64,000 nucleotides of DNA from JBBIRG01 sp964410965 (GTDB lineage: Bacteria > CLD3 > SB21 > JBBIRG01), in contig CAYPIY010000003.1 of NCBI GenBank assembly GCA_964410965.1, positions 124,001-188,000 on the forward strand. The letters run 5' to 3'. Below are positions 47,174 to 56,603 of this stretch, piece by piece. The notes under the pieces are model-generated. The model did not search any database, was not told where the DNA came from, and was given only the letters and a program-made list of their open reading frames with translations. Position numbers and translations under genes: made by a program. Each line of letters begins with the position of its first letter. The stretch's first letter is position 1.

Positions 47174-48186
47174 GTCGTCTCTTGCTGATTTGTGTCGTTG
47201 GATAAAGGCCGAAATGCCTCTTTAAAATTTAAATTGTTTTTGACGAAATAATACAGACCGATTCCCGTAAACACGATATAATTATATCCATGAATGATGA
47301 TAGCGAAGGTCAGCGCCAGTTCCCGTTCGACTCCAAAAAGCATCAGGCTCTGCTTGGTCATCTCATGAAAAGTACCCACATAACCGGGAGCGGCCGGTAT
47401 CATGATTGCGAAAGAAGCAAAGATCATACTTACCGTTGCATGTAAAAAATCCAACAGATTTTTTTCAGTCAGATCTAAAGCCAGAAACATAAGATAAAAA
47501 GAAATCATGTAAGTGAACCAGATCAGCATGCTCTGCACTAAAATCACAACGTGAGATTTCAATGATTTGATCATCGACATCCCGCTGATAAAAGATCCCA
47601 GCATTTCGTTCAGGCGGTGTCCTTTTTTCTCAGGCAGCCTTTTTGTAAGCTTACCAAAAAAAACAAGCGTCTGTTCTGTATGGTGAACCAGATAGTACCA
47701 TATCACAATGCTGATAATGATTATGATCAGGATTAACAGACTTCCGCTTTGTATCCACGCAGGAAATGGAAACAGGATTAAACACAGCCCGAAAATAAGC
47801 ATCAGCGTGATCACGTCGATCACCCGTTCAATGACAACCGAGCCCATCGTTGCGGATAATGATATTCCCTCATTACGTTTTAAGGGAATCGCCCTCATGA
47901 ATTCACCGAGCCGGAACGGGAGGAGATTATTTACCATAAAACTCATCATCATGACAGTATAAAGCCGGTATACCGGTAAATCAGCGACGGGTTTCATCAG
48001 ATACTGCCACCGGACTGCCCTGAGCCAGCAACTGAACAAGTTCGTTGCAACCGATACGAAAACCCAGAAATAATTGACCTGTCCGAATGTCCGCCCGACT
48101 TCCGAAAAATCAACTCCCCGGGCCGCAAGCCATATAAACACAGCGCTGATCAGAATATTGATGAATAACCAAACTTTCTTTTTCAA
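47170..48186 (-). CDS. YbhN/AglD-family flippase-like membrane protein (LPG_synthase_TM)
   Basis: 338 residues starting at TTG 48186, with GGGAG seven bases upstream. About eight transmembrane segments. Typical family features are LAARGVDFSEVGRTFGQVNY, LRAVRWQYLMKP, NNLLPFRLGEFMRAIPL and MIPAAPGYVGTFHEM. The family (UPF0104) covers the membrane part of lysyl-phosphatidylglycerol synthases and archaeal/bacterial glycan-lipid proteins, and is frequent in polysaccharide loci. Transport of a lipid-linked intermediate is plausible but unproven. Lies between lolA and the export gene with short spacing. Confidence 0.9.
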   Translation of the reverse strand: MKKKVWLFINILISAVFIWLAARGVDFSEVGRTFGQVNYFWVFVSVATNLFSCWLRAVRWQYLMKPVADLPVYRLYTVMMMSFMVNNLLPFRLGEFMRAIPLKRNEGISLSATMGSVVIERVIDVITLMLIFGLCLILFPFPAWIQSGSLLILIIIIISIVIWYYLVHHTEQTLVFFGKLTKRLPEKKGHRLNEMLGSFISGMSMIKSLKSHVVILVQSMLIWFTYMISFYLMFLALDLTEKNLLDFLHATVSMIFASFAIMIPAAPGYVGTFHEMTKQSLMLFGVERELALTFAIIIHGYNYIVFTGIGLYYFVKNNLNFKEAFRPLSNDTNQQETT

Positions 48187-48198
48187 AAACAGGCTCCC

Positions 48199-48843
48199 TT
48201 ATCGCAAATCGATCACATCCATGCCGGATTCAGTTTTGAACTCAAATTTATTCAAGTCCATCGCTTTATCTAAAAGGATTTGGGTGAATATGTAAGAGAT
48301 AGAATTCCCTTCCAGATCCGTATATTCAAACCGTTCGGCAATCCAGGTATCCGAAGGAATCCAGACTTTCATGTTCTGCACAAAATCATCCTTGTCCTTT
48401 GGAAGCATTTTTAAGATGTAAAATTCTCTTCCTTTCAGGGTTTCATGCGATATGATCTCGGCAATAAACTGATCCAGGTATTCGTAAAGAAAATATTTGG
48501 GCATGAACAGGCTCTTGCTTTTGGGTTTGAGCTTGTCGATGATGACCTGGTTATTCGCCTCAGAATACTGCCATACCGTTTCACCGTTGGTGATATTCAG
48601 TTGCTGGCCAAGTTCATACCGGACGTTGTTTTCTTTTTTGAAATACATGACTCCCTGCAGGCTCTGGCTTTTACCGGTCAGTTTCCATCGGAAAGTATAA
48701 TCGAACCGGACATTCATGTTGTCGATGCTTTTGAATTTTTTCTGGACTTTTTTAATGATGGACGGCGCGTCTTCTCCCGCCTGCAGAAGACCAAACGGGA
48801 AACAAAAACCGATAAAAACAAACGCCTGAATAATTAAACGCAT
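48199..48843 (-). CDS. lolA: Outer-membrane lipoprotein carrier protein LolA
   Basis: 214 residues from ATG 48843, chosen because AGG lies just before it and a signal peptide (MRLIIQAFVFIGFCFPFGLL) follows; the upstream ATG 48873 lacks a ribosome site. The LolA pattern is IIKKVQKKFKSIDNMNVRFD, GVMYFKKENNVRYEL, ITNGETVWQYSEANNQVII and a late WIAERFEYTDLEGNSISYIF. LolA carries lipoproteins through the periplasm. It follows ftsK on the same strand by 56 bases, an order common in many bacteria (ftsK-lolA). Confidence 0.92.
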   Translation of the reverse strand: MRLIIQAFVFIGFCFPFGLLQAGEDAPSIIKKVQKKFKSIDNMNVRFDYTFRWKLTGKSQSLQGVMYFKKENNVRYELGQQLNITNGETVWQYSEANNQVIIDKLKPKSKSLFMPKYFLYEYLDQFIAEIISHETLKGREFYILKMLPKDKDDFVQNMKVWIPSDTWIAERFEYTDLEGNSISYIFTQILLDKAMDLNKFEFKTESGMDVIDLR

Positions 48844-48899
48844 AAAAACCTGTATTCTTTCATATGATGACATTATACAACAAAAAAACTAATTGTTCA

Positions 48900-51800
48900 T
48901 TATATTTTATACTTTGTAATATCCGACTCCGTGATGAGCAACTGGCGCGGTTTTCCGCCGTCGGGAGCGCTGACCACGCCGTTCCTCTCAAGCTGGTCGA
49001 TGATTCTTGCCGCGCGGGCATAACCGATGCTGAGTCTGCGCTGCAGCAGCGAAGCTGATCCCTGGTTATATTTTACCACGATTTCAAGTGCGTCGTTGTA
49101 CAGGGCGTCAAAGTCATCCCCGAACGGATCGTTGCCCGCCTCGTCTTTTAGTTCCTCACGGATAACAAAATCCTTTCTTGGAAACGCGGGCATACGGCTG
49201 ATGTAATCCACGATCTGTTCGGTTTCTCTGGTTGATGTAAAAGCGTTCTGAATACGGGTCGGCATGTGTCCCGGCGGAAGATACAGCATGTCTCCCCGGC
49301 CCAGCAGCAGTTCCGCACCGCTCATATCGAGAATAGTACGCGAATCGATCTTGCTCCGTACCTGATAAGCAATTCGAGCGGGAAAATTGGCTTTAATCAA
49401 ACCGGTCAATACATCCACGGAAGGACGCTGTGTCGCAACAATCAGATGAATACCCACCGCGCGCGCCATCTGCGCCAGACGGGTAATCGACGTCTCGACC
49501 TCCCTCGGCGCAGTCATCATCAGGTCAGCAAGCTCATCGATGATCGTGATAATGTATTCCAGTTTACAGAAGTCGTATTTTCCGTCATCGGGCAGATCGC
49601 CGTCCTGCCATCGTTTATTGTAATCTTCAATATTTCGAACGTTGGCATGGGCGAGAAGTTCATACCGCCACTCCATTTCCTCCACCAGTGCCTTAAGAAT
49701 TTGTTTGGCGTTTTCAGGTTTTGTGATAACGTCCTCAATCACTTCACCCGCGGAGTTCTTCAGGCAGATTAAATGATGGTTCTTCAGTTTGCGGTACAGC
49801 GCCAGCTCAACTTTTTTCGGATCGATCAGCACCAGCTTGACTTCCGACGGATCAAACTGGTACAAGAGGCTTGTCAGCGCGCTGTTAATCCCGACGCTTT
49901 TTCCGGAACCGGTCGTTCCCGCAATCAGCAAATGCGGCATTTTCGCGAGATCCTCGAAATGAATCGTTCCGTCTATGTCTTTTCCGAGGGCAAGTCCCAG
50001 TTTGTATTTCTGCTTGCTTTGCTTAAAAGAACGGTCTTCAAACAAACTCCGGATCAGCACCGGCGAAGGTCTCGGCTTCGGAATCTCAACCTGTATCGTT
50101 CCTTTGGCCGTTACCGGTATGATACGAACGGCTTTGACTTTCATCGAAAGCGCCAGCTCGTCTTCCAGCCCCGTGATCTTTGATATTTTCAGCCCCGACG
50201 GTAATTCAAGCTGGTAGATCGCGACCACCGGGCCGCCGTATTCCGTAGCAACGACTTTGGTCACAATACCAAATTCCGCAAGCGTATTTATAATCTGATG
50301 AATTTTTTCATCCAGGACTTTGATATCCTCCTCGGATAATTTTTCCGTTTCGTTAGTCGTTTCCAGCAGTTCCAGTGAAGGATATTTATATTTTGCGCGC
50401 GCCGACTGATTGGCTTTGTCAAAATCGATGGGTTTGGTTTCAACCGACCCTTTGACGGCGGGTTTCAGAGTTTTATTTTCTTTGTCCGGCTCAATTTGCT
50501 CTGAAACATCGTGCGCTCCGTTTTTGTTTTCTTCGATGTCAAAACTTTTGATTCCGGATGCGTTGTTGTCATTCTCCGCGGTTTCTTCAGGAGTTTCGTC
50601 ATTCACGGATTCGGCCTCTACGGTCTTTTTTTCTTCCGCTGAGGGCCGGACATTCTTGTCCATGTCCGCATGTTCTTCGTCAAACAATCCTTTGGCGATA
50701 TCCGATATATTCGACTGAACCTGTTCGATCTCTTTTTTTTCTATTACCTTCACTGAAAGATCCTCATTCGCGAGTTTTGCGACGGCCGACTGATTGATCT
50801 TCATGTCTTCAGGAATCGGCCCGGGCTCTTCAGCCGGAATCACCTTTTCAGGCGATGGTGATTTTTTCAGTTTCTCAAAATCAATATCCGGCAGGCTGAT
50901 GCTGGATGTGATCTGCTCAAGGGCTTTCAAGTCGTCAATCAGCGCCGTATCATAGCGGTCATTCACGGAACTGACGGTTATGTCGGGAATAGTGTTTTTC
51001 GCCGGAAGACTGACGTTGATTTTATTATCCGGAATTTCAGCGATGGGCTCTGCTTGAGTTAAGGGTTGTTCATTGTGTTTTTCAGGAATCGTTGACTGAA
51101 CAGGAATTTTTTCATCTTTAATTATTTTCTTTTCCTGTAAACTTTTTTTATCCTGGAGATACTCGGGGATCAGCGGTTTTTCTTTTTCCGCTTTATTGAG
51201 TTTATCCTCAGGAAAATCGATCTGATCGGTTACAGTCTGCTCGTCGTCCGATAATTCACGCTGACGTTCCCTGAATCGCTGAACCCTGTCACCGGCGCCT
51301 CGGAACAAGTTTACAAAAATATTTCTTACGGCCGGGATAAGATCGGCGATGCTGATTCTTGTGGCCATCACGATCCAGACCAGCGACAGCGTCACCCAGA
51401 CCGCGGCCATGCCGAACCCGCTGAGCAAATCATACAGCTGACGGGCGATCATACCTCCCAGAAGCCCGCTGACCGCCCAATGATCTTTCTGAGAAAGAGT
51501 CGCCGGAATGGCGATCCACACCGACACCAGGATCATCAGCGTTACAACATAAAAAGCAAAGGCGTTGATCGTAAAAATATTTTTATGGGTCAGCAGGAGC
51601 CAGCCGTACGCGAGCATCAGGACCGGCAGCGCGAGCACCGCATAACCGAACGTATAGGACACCAGAAAAAAGGACAAGTAAGCGCCGATCAGTCCCAGAA
51701 CATTTTTCAGCTGTCCCGCCTGATGAAGCGGCCAGATCGTATCGGCCTGCTCATAGGTATGATGCGAGGCGATCGAAAGAATCAGACAGACCGACAGCGC

Positions 51801-51935
51801 AATCAGAAACAGCCCGGCGATTTCTTCTTTAAGTTTTACGCCAAGCTGGAATCCTTTTTTCGTCGGCGCTTTCTTTTTCTGATCCTTAGACGCAGGCGTT
51901 CCGTTTTTGGATGTAGTTCTTTTTTTAACTGCCAT
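48900..51935 (-). CDS. ftsK: DNA translocase FtsK/SpoIIIE
   Basis: 1011 residues. The N-terminus is basic, then four hydrophobic segments (about 38-195) anchor it in the membrane. A long acidic linker (about 215-520) follows. The motor has the alpha/beta core with Walker A IAGTTGSGKSVGINSAL (about 672-690), VLIDPKKVEL, Walker B YIITIIDELADLMM and VATQRPSVDVLTG. A C-terminal winged-helix gamma domain (about 945-1011) has GSASLLQRRLSIGYARAARI. It pumps chromosome ends through the closing septum and activates XerCD. Gene order ftsK-lolA is conserved. Confidence 0.97.
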   Translation of the reverse strand: MAVKKRTTSKNGTPASKDQKKKAPTKKGFQLGVKLKEEIAGLFLIALSVCLILSIASHHTYEQADTIWPLHQAGQLKNVLGLIGAYLSFFLVSYTFGYAVLALPVLMLAYGWLLLTHKNIFTINAFAFYVVTLMILVSVWIAIPATLSQKDHWAVSGLLGGMIARQLYDLLSGFGMAAVWVTLSLVWIVMATRISIADLIPAVRNIFVNLFRGAGDRVQRFRERQRELSDDEQTVTDQIDFPEDKLNKAEKEKPLIPEYLQDKKSLQEKKIIKDEKIPVQSTIPEKHNEQPLTQAEPIAEIPDNKINVSLPAKNTIPDITVSSVNDRYDTALIDDLKALEQITSSISLPDIDFEKLKKSPSPEKVIPAEEPGPIPEDMKINQSAVAKLANEDLSVKVIEKKEIEQVQSNISDIAKGLFDEEHADMDKNVRPSAEEKKTVEAESVNDETPEETAENDNNASGIKSFDIEENKNGAHDVSEQIEPDKENKTLKPAVKGSVETKPIDFDKANQSARAKYKYPSLELLETTNETEKLSEEDIKVLDEKIHQIINTLAEFGIVTKVVATEYGGPVVAIYQLELPSGLKISKITGLEDELALSMKVKAVRIIPVTAKGTIQVEIPKPRPSPVLIRSLFEDRSFKQSKQKYKLGLALGKDIDGTIHFEDLAKMPHLLIAGTTGSGKSVGINSALTSLLYQFDPSEVKLVLIDPKKVELALYRKLKNHHLICLKNSAGEVIEDVITKPENAKQILKALVEEMEWRYELLAHANVRNIEDYNKRWQDGDLPDDGKYDFCKLEYIITIIDELADLMMTAPREVETSITRLAQMARAVGIHLIVATQRPSVDVLTGLIKANFPARIAYQVRSKIDSRTILDMSGAELLLGRGDMLYLPPGHMPTRIQNAFTSTRETEQIVDYISRMPAFPRKDFVIREELKDEAGNDPFGDDFDALYNDALEIVVKYNQGSASLLQRRLSIGYARAARIIDQLERNGVVSAPDGGKPRQLLITESDITKYKI

Positions 51936-51971
51936 TATAAATAATCAACCCGTGAGCAGACAAAAGCCCGC

Positions 51972-53090
51972 TTAATCTTTGCTGGGTTCCCCGGGATAAA
52001 AAGGCGTGGAAACGACGTTCGCGCTGAGTTCACGGTCACGCACTTTGATCGTTAATTTCGTTCCAACTTCGGATAGGTTTTTATCGACATACGCCATCGC
52101 GATCGCCTTCTTGAGCGACGGTGATATCGTTCCGCTGGTAACATGGCCGGCATGTTTGCCGTCTTTGAATATTTCATAACCGTGCCGTGCCGGAACTTTA
52201 CCCTCGATCTCAAGTCCGACCAGCAGGCGCTTTAATCCCTCTTCTTTGGCTTTCAGCATAACGTCCCGCCCAAGGAAATCGCCTTTTTTCAGTTTCGTGA
52301 TCCATGCAAGATTCGCTTCGAGAGGATGTGTTGTATCATCGATGTCATTGCCGTAGAGACAGTATTTCATTTCAAGCCGGAGCGTATCGCGGCATCCCAG
52401 TCCGGCAAGGCCGATTCCGTGGTCTTTTCCGGCTTTCATCACAGCGTCCCAGATCTGATTTGCGTATTTGCGGTCGAAATACAGTTCATATCCGAGTTCG
52501 CCGGTATAACCCGTGCGCGAAATCGTCATAGGCACGCCGGCGAGCTCACCGACCGCGAACCAGTAAAACTTGATGGCCGAGAGATTGGTTTTCGTCAAAG
52601 GCTGAAGAACCTTGCGGGTGTTGGGTCCCTGAATCGCAAGAAGCGCGATGCGATCGGTATCGTCGATTAACTTTACGTCGGCGGGACAATGAGACTTCAG
52701 CCAGTTGAAATCTTTCGTGACATTCGCGCCGTTGACCACGAGCATGTACTGGTCGGGAAGCCGGTAGACGATCAGGTCGTCCACGATGCCGCCGTCGGGC
52801 CTGCACATCGCCGAATATTGCGCCTGGTAGATCGCGAGCTTGGACACGTCATTGACGGTAACTTTCTGCAGGAAATCCAGCGCGTTGTTGCCGCTGACGA
52901 AAAATTCACCCATGTGACAAACGTCGAACACGCCCACGGTTGTCCGTACGCGCTGATGCTCGATGATATCGCCGTCATAACGGATCGGCATCCAGTATCC
53001 GGCGAATTCGGCCATTTTCGCGCCCGCGGCGACATGATAATCATAAAAAGCCGTTTTTTTGATTTCTGATTCAGGAATAGAGGTTGACAC
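51972..53090 (-). CDS. gcvT: Aminomethyltransferase (glycine cleavage T-protein)
   Basis: 372 residues, the usual GcvT length. Motifs: HVAAGAKMAEFAGYWMPIRY near the N-terminus, VGVFDVCHMGEFFVSG, DDLIVYRLPDQYMLVVNGAN, SRTGYTGELGYELYF, GLGCRDTLRLEMKYCLYGND and the C-terminal barrel GHVTSGTISPSLKKAIAMAYV. It transfers the aminomethyl carbon to tetrahydrofolate. gcvH and gcvP are not in the window. It lies 39 bases after the class I aminotransferase gene, and I see no glycine riboswitch in that short gap. Confidence 0.96.
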   Translation of the reverse strand: MSTSIPESEIKKTAFYDYHVAAGAKMAEFAGYWMPIRYDGDIIEHQRVRTTVGVFDVCHMGEFFVSGNNALDFLQKVTVNDVSKLAIYQAQYSAMCRPDGGIVDDLIVYRLPDQYMLVVNGANVTKDFNWLKSHCPADVKLIDDTDRIALLAIQGPNTRKVLQPLTKTNLSAIKFYWFAVGELAGVPMTISRTGYTGELGYELYFDRKYANQIWDAVMKAGKDHGIGLAGLGCRDTLRLEMKYCLYGNDIDDTTHPLEANLAWITKLKKGDFLGRDVMLKAKEEGLKRLLVGLEIEGKVPARHGYEIFKDGKHAGHVTSGTISPSLKKAIAMAYVDKNLSEVGTKLTIKVRDRELSANVVSTPFYPGEPSKD

Positions 53091-53129
53091 TATGTATTCT
53101 CCTTGCTATATCTTAAATGTTGATTAGAA

Positions 53130-54308
53130 TCACAACTGATGGACGGCTTTGTTAATTCGCTCCAGCGCGATCTCAATATTCTTCATGGAATTCGCGTACG
53201 AAAACCTCAGGTATCCCTCGCCGTACTGACCGAATGCCGTCCCGCATAGCGTCGCGACGCCGGCTTCATTCAGAAGATATTCCGACAATGCCTTGGATTT
53301 CATTCCGGTTCTGGAGATGTTCGGAAACACATAAAAAGCTCCCAGTGGCGTCCTGCATGAAATGCCCTTGATCGAATTCAGACCGGCGACAAACACATCA
53401 CGCCGTTTACGGAATTCCTCAACCATGCGGTCGACCGCGTCCTGCGGGCCCTGGAGTGCCTCAACACACGCCTTTTGTACGAAGGTTGTGGTGCAGGAAT
53501 TGCAGTTCGTAATCAGGCGGCTGATGGCTTTGATTACAGAAGGATTAGCGACGCCGTATCCCGCGCGCCAGCCCGTCATGGAATAAGTTTTGGAAAATCC
53601 GTCCAGAATGACCGTCCGCTCTTTCATGCCGGGAATGGACGCGAAACTGTGATGCGTTTCCCCGTACAGAATCCGGCTGTAAATTTCATCCGACAAAACA
53701 AAACAATTATACGGCCTGATAATATCGGCGATATCCTGAAGATCCTGCTTTGACAATACTCCGCCCGTCGGGTTGGCCGGCGAGTTCAGGACGATGAGTT
53801 TCGTTTTGGGTGAAATTCTCTTTTTTATCTCGGTGATGTCAAAACGAAAATCCTTTTCTTCCAGCAAGGGAATCGGAACCGATTTCGCACCCGCATAGTG
53901 GATCATCGACTCATAAATCGGGTAAGCGGGATTCGGGCACAGCACTTCATCGCCCGGTTCGAGCAGTACCATCATAGTGTAGAATATAATCGGCTTTCCT
54001 CCGGGCGTTACGGCCACTTCATCGGGCTCAACGGGAATCGAGCGGGTTTCGGAGATATATTTCGCGATCGCCTTTCTCAGATCGGGTATGCCCGGCACGG
54101 GACCGTAATGCGTCCATCCTTCCTTCAACGCTTTAATGGCTGCATCGACAATATTCGGCGGAGTGTCAAAATCCGGTTCTCCGATCTGAAGGTGAATAAT
54201 GTGTTTGCCTTGGGCTTCAAGGGCTTTCGCTTTCGCGAGTACCTCGAAGGCCGTTTCCGTACCCAACCGGTTCATGGATTCTGCGAACGAAGTTGTGAAC
54301 GAGGCCAT
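53130..54308 (-). CDS. Class I/II PLP-dependent aminotransferase (aspartate aminotransferase type)
   Basis: 392 residues. Fold-type I features: IHLQIGEPDFDTPPNI near the start, YGPVPGIPDLRKAIA, VLNSPANPTGGVLSK (substrate/PLP Asn), FVLSDEIYSRILY, the PLP-lysine segment DGFSKTYSMTGWRAGYGV and a late LRFSYANSMKNIE (substrate Arg). This is the AspC/Igamma subfamily; aspartate, LL-DAP-type or other amino donors cannot be separated by eye. It is probably co-transcribed with gcvT. Its upstream region holds three 10-base near-repeats at 54401-54430. Confidence 0.93.
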   Translation of the reverse strand: MASFTTSFAESMNRLGTETAFEVLAKAKALEAQGKHIIHLQIGEPDFDTPPNIVDAAIKALKEGWTHYGPVPGIPDLRKAIAKYISETRSIPVEPDEVAVTPGGKPIIFYTMMVLLEPGDEVLCPNPAYPIYESMIHYAGAKSVPIPLLEEKDFRFDITEIKKRISPKTKLIVLNSPANPTGGVLSKQDLQDIADIIRPYNCFVLSDEIYSRILYGETHHSFASIPGMKERTVILDGFSKTYSMTGWRAGYGVANPSVIKAISRLITNCNSCTTTFVQKACVEALQGPQDAVDRMVEEFRKRRDVFVAGLNSIKGISCRTPLGAFYVFPNISRTGMKSKALSEYLLNEAGVATLCGTAFGQYGEGYLRFSYANSMKNIEIALERINKAVHQL

Positions 54309-54400
54309 AGCGTATTCCTTTGTTTAAATTAGACTTGAAAATTAATGATTTTTTTGGGGATAATCAAGACTTTTTAAATTTAATGATTGATATAACTATT

Positions 54401-54430
54401 ATATACCTTTATATACCTTATAACCTTTAT
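54401..54430. repeat. Three 10-base tandem near-repeats upstream of the aminotransferase gene
   Basis: ATATACCTTT, ATATACCTTA and TAACCTTTAT follow each other with helical-turn periodicity about 95-120 bases before the start at 54308. They could be an operator or just AT-rich slippage. Confidence 0.4.
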
Positions 54431-54509
54431 GGGCGTCGTGAAAACTTAAATTGCCTGTACGGGGAGATCTTTTATTTTTTTTGAATCGGGTCTGCAGGGT
54501 CCAATGAAA

Positions 54510-54539
54510 ACGGAGGCGATTCTTCCGAACCGCCTCCGT
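54510..54539 (-). terminator. Rho-independent terminator of the lipoprotein gene
   Basis: ACGGAGGCG (54510-54518) and CGCCTCCGT (54531-54539) form a perfect nine-pair GC-rich stem with a 12-base loop. On the minus strand it is followed by TTTTC. It lies 35 bases past the stop codon of the lipoprotein gene. Confidence 0.75.
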
Positions 54540-54573
54540 CAGGATGGAGAAGAGCAGGACTGATGGTTAATCG

Positions 54574-55515
54574 TTAGTCAGCTAATTTTATGAAGGGAAT
54601 CATAACGGAAAGGGAGTTATAAGGGGCATCACTGGTAAATACCGTGCTGTGAGCGAAGAAATCGAGAACTCCGAGATGCGGCCCCGTTACCGCAGTCGAA
54701 ACGGCTGTCCACTGGGCTGTGTAAATCCCGTCACCGGACACGGAGTCACCGTTAAGGCCGTCATCATGAAAAGGAGTATGCCTGCGGCTGAGCACGTTCC
54801 CGAACCGTCCGCGGTGAGCGCTTCCGAAAGGAGAATCATCCGTGTTTGAATTCGCGACCGGCACCTCAATTTTGATCAAGTCATCCGGACCCCATTTCGG
54901 TAAATTGGAGAACCTGAAATAATGATTGGCGGGGTCAGTCATCGTAACCGTATGAATCGTATCATGGCGATTGATGGTCATGACTACCGGACCGTTCAGA
55001 CTGAGGGTTCCGTTATCCGATATGCCGTACGCGGGGGTGATGCCGTCCTTGCGCCAATACGTTGTTGAGTCAACTACATTCCGGACAAACCGGATCTTTC
55101 GCTGGAAGGAATGGTCCAATGGCTTGAAATACTTCGCAAAAACACCGGTATCACCGACGCGCGCACGGATCACGAGATGGCCTCTCATCCGGAAAGTCAG
55201 TGTGGCGACCGCAGTATCTTCCCCGATTTTCGTTACATCAAGCTCGGTACGGCGCAACTGCACTCTCCGCCAGAACGCGCGAGTATTGATGTCGTCCGCT
55301 GTCTTTTCCATGGCTCCGGAAAAATCGGATGAATCCTCTTCTGCGGCCATGTCAATGCCGTATAGTCCGTCCGCATCCTCTTTGATCAGATCCTGGATCT
55401 CGGCAACGTCCGCCGGCACGCTGTCTTCCTGGTCGGCGCATCCGTAAGCGAATAACATCAGGGTCGTCAGACTGAGCAATAAGATCAGTCTTTTGGGGTT
55501 CATTAAGTGTAACAT
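54574..55515 (-). CDS. Lipoprotein of unknown function
   Basis: 313 residues from ATG 55515, which has a strong GGAGG six bases upstream; an in-frame start at 55599 would precede it by 28 unlikely residues. The N-terminus has a lipobox (LMLFAYGC). The middle is beta-rich. The segment NGDSVSGDGIYTAQWTAV is the GD-x-GDGIYT signature seen in many secreted proteins of FCB bacteria (choice-of-anchor type domains). No catalytic motif is seen. It is a single-gene unit with its own terminator at 54510-54539. Confidence 0.85.
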   Translation of the reverse strand: MLHLMNPKRLILLLSLTTLMLFAYGCADQEDSVPADVAEIQDLIKEDADGLYGIDMAAEEDSSDFSGAMEKTADDINTRAFWRRVQLRRTELDVTKIGEDTAVATLTFRMRGHLVIRARVGDTGVFAKYFKPLDHSFQRKIRFVRNVVDSTTYWRKDGITPAYGISDNGTLSLNGPVVMTINRHDTIHTVTMTDPANHYFRFSNLPKWGPDDLIKIEVPVANSNTDDSPFGSAHRGRFGNVLSRRHTPFHDDGLNGDSVSGDGIYTAQWTAVSTAVTGPHLGVLDFFAHSTVFTSDAPYNSLSVMIPFIKLAD

Positions 55516-56061
55516 TTTACACCTCCGTTTGTTTGAGTTAATGGTTATGTTATTTTCTGTTTTCATACACCGGATAAATAGCCTCAAATTTTGTGCCACG
55601 AAAACTTAAAACTAAAGCTATAAAAAACATATGAAGATAAATTAAATATATGACGGTTTTTCCGTCGTGACGGATTTTCTTCTGGTTATAAAAGACATTG
55701 TCGCTGATAAATGCGGATACAAAATGCCATACAATGTTATAAACAGCATAATACCACGAAATATTGGTTTTTCCATGAAATGGAAAAACCGAGTGCCGGT
55801 TATTCAATGTTTTTCAAGCCATTGTTCCTGCACATGAGCGCTCCGGTCAAAGAAAAACGTCACGTCAAAATGATCATGAGCTTCGGTAACATGGAATTTT
55901 TTCTTTACTCCAACAACGATGTTTATCAAATTCAGTTTATCTCCAGAGTCACCCGGGGGAAAATTTCATCGAGACGCAACAGCCTGTTAAGTTTTAAAAA
56001 TCCCTTGCACCCGTTAAGACGAATATGCCAACACTGTTAATTTTTCCCGTTACTTTTAAAT
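55516..56061. other. Gene-poor stretch of about 550 bases
   Basis: Frames of 85 (minus) and 109 (plus) codons exist but lack ribosome sites and recognisable sequence, so no gene is called. The region holds a perfect 11-base inverted repeat at 55766-55790 and, near 55590, a stretch (TGCCACGAAAACTTAA) that resembles the ends of the repeats in the nuo operon. Confidence 0.5.
55766..55790. repeat. Perfect 11-base inverted repeat
   Basis: GGTTTTTCCAT (55766-55776) and ATGGAAAAACC (55780-55790) are separated by GAA. It could be a strong cruciform or hairpin, an operator, or an end of a small mobile element. No U-run follows on either strand, so a terminator is unlikely. Confidence 0.7.
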
Positions 56062-56451
56062 TCAGTTTTTATGATCCGATGAAATCCTATCCGGTTTAAT
56101 AAGTACCCAACTCAGGAAAACCAGCATCGTAAAGAAAATATAAATCACCGTAAACACCCATTCCGGCACGGAATAGAATAATATCCTATGTACCCAGTGC
56201 TGCACAAAACTACCTTCATAACCGTTTCCTGTTGACAGTCTCAACTGATGTTCCCATTCCGTCAGCGGACAGGTTATTCCAAGAACCGATTCAGCCGCAA
56301 CGAATGCCATTGCGCATAAATGAACAATCCTGAACGCGCGGTTCCTGATCCACCGCCACCTGAATAAGAAGCCCGACCAAATCAAAACAAATCCCGACAG
56401 GATGAATCCTACAAACAGAAAATGGACAATCAATATAATATCAGCGAGCAT
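56062..56451 (-). CDS. DUF2784 membrane protein
   Basis: 129 residues with four hydrophobic segments. It matches the DUF2784 family: IVHFLFVGFILSGFVLIW at the start, FRIVHLCAMAFVAAESVLGITCPLTEWEHQLR in the middle (note the conserved CPLTxWE) and a late FIQHW/FVQHWVHRILFYSVPEW segment. The function of the family is unknown. Inner-membrane location is predicted. It is divergent from the nuo operon and stands alone. Confidence 0.9.
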   Translation of the reverse strand: MLADIILIVHFLFVGFILSGFVLIWSGFLFRWRWIRNRAFRIVHLCAMAFVAAESVLGITCPLTEWEHQLRLSTGNGYEGSFVQHWVHRILFYSVPEWVFTVIYIFFTMLVFLSWVLIKPDRISSDHKN

Positions 56452-56544
56452 AAAAACGAATAAAAGGTTTATTTATCATATCAGCTTACCGTAGGTATCT
56501 GGAAAATACACAATAAAGGTAATTCATTCCTTGCTGAAAATCTA

Positions 56545-56573
56545 TTGAATTTTTATCAGGATTTTATTACACT
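56545..56573 (+). promoter_or_regulatory. Candidate sigma70 promoter of the nuo operon
   Basis: TTGAAT (56545-56550) and TACACT (56568-56573) are 17 bases apart, 30 bases upstream of the nuoA ATG at 56604. Confidence 0.45.
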
Positions 56574-56603
56574 TGGAAAGTATAAATTATAAGAAAGCGA
56601 CCG

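Noticed and set aside
53091..53129. Possible glycine riboswitch before gcvT
   Set aside because: The gap is only 39 bases and the gene follows another in the same direction; there is no room for an aptamer.
55550..55807. 85-codon frame on the minus strand
   Set aside because: AT-rich, overlaps repeat-like sequence and lacks a ribosome site.
55711..56040. 109-codon frame on the plus strand
   Set aside because: No ribosome site, no recognisable family, and it covers the perfect palindrome; treated as chance.
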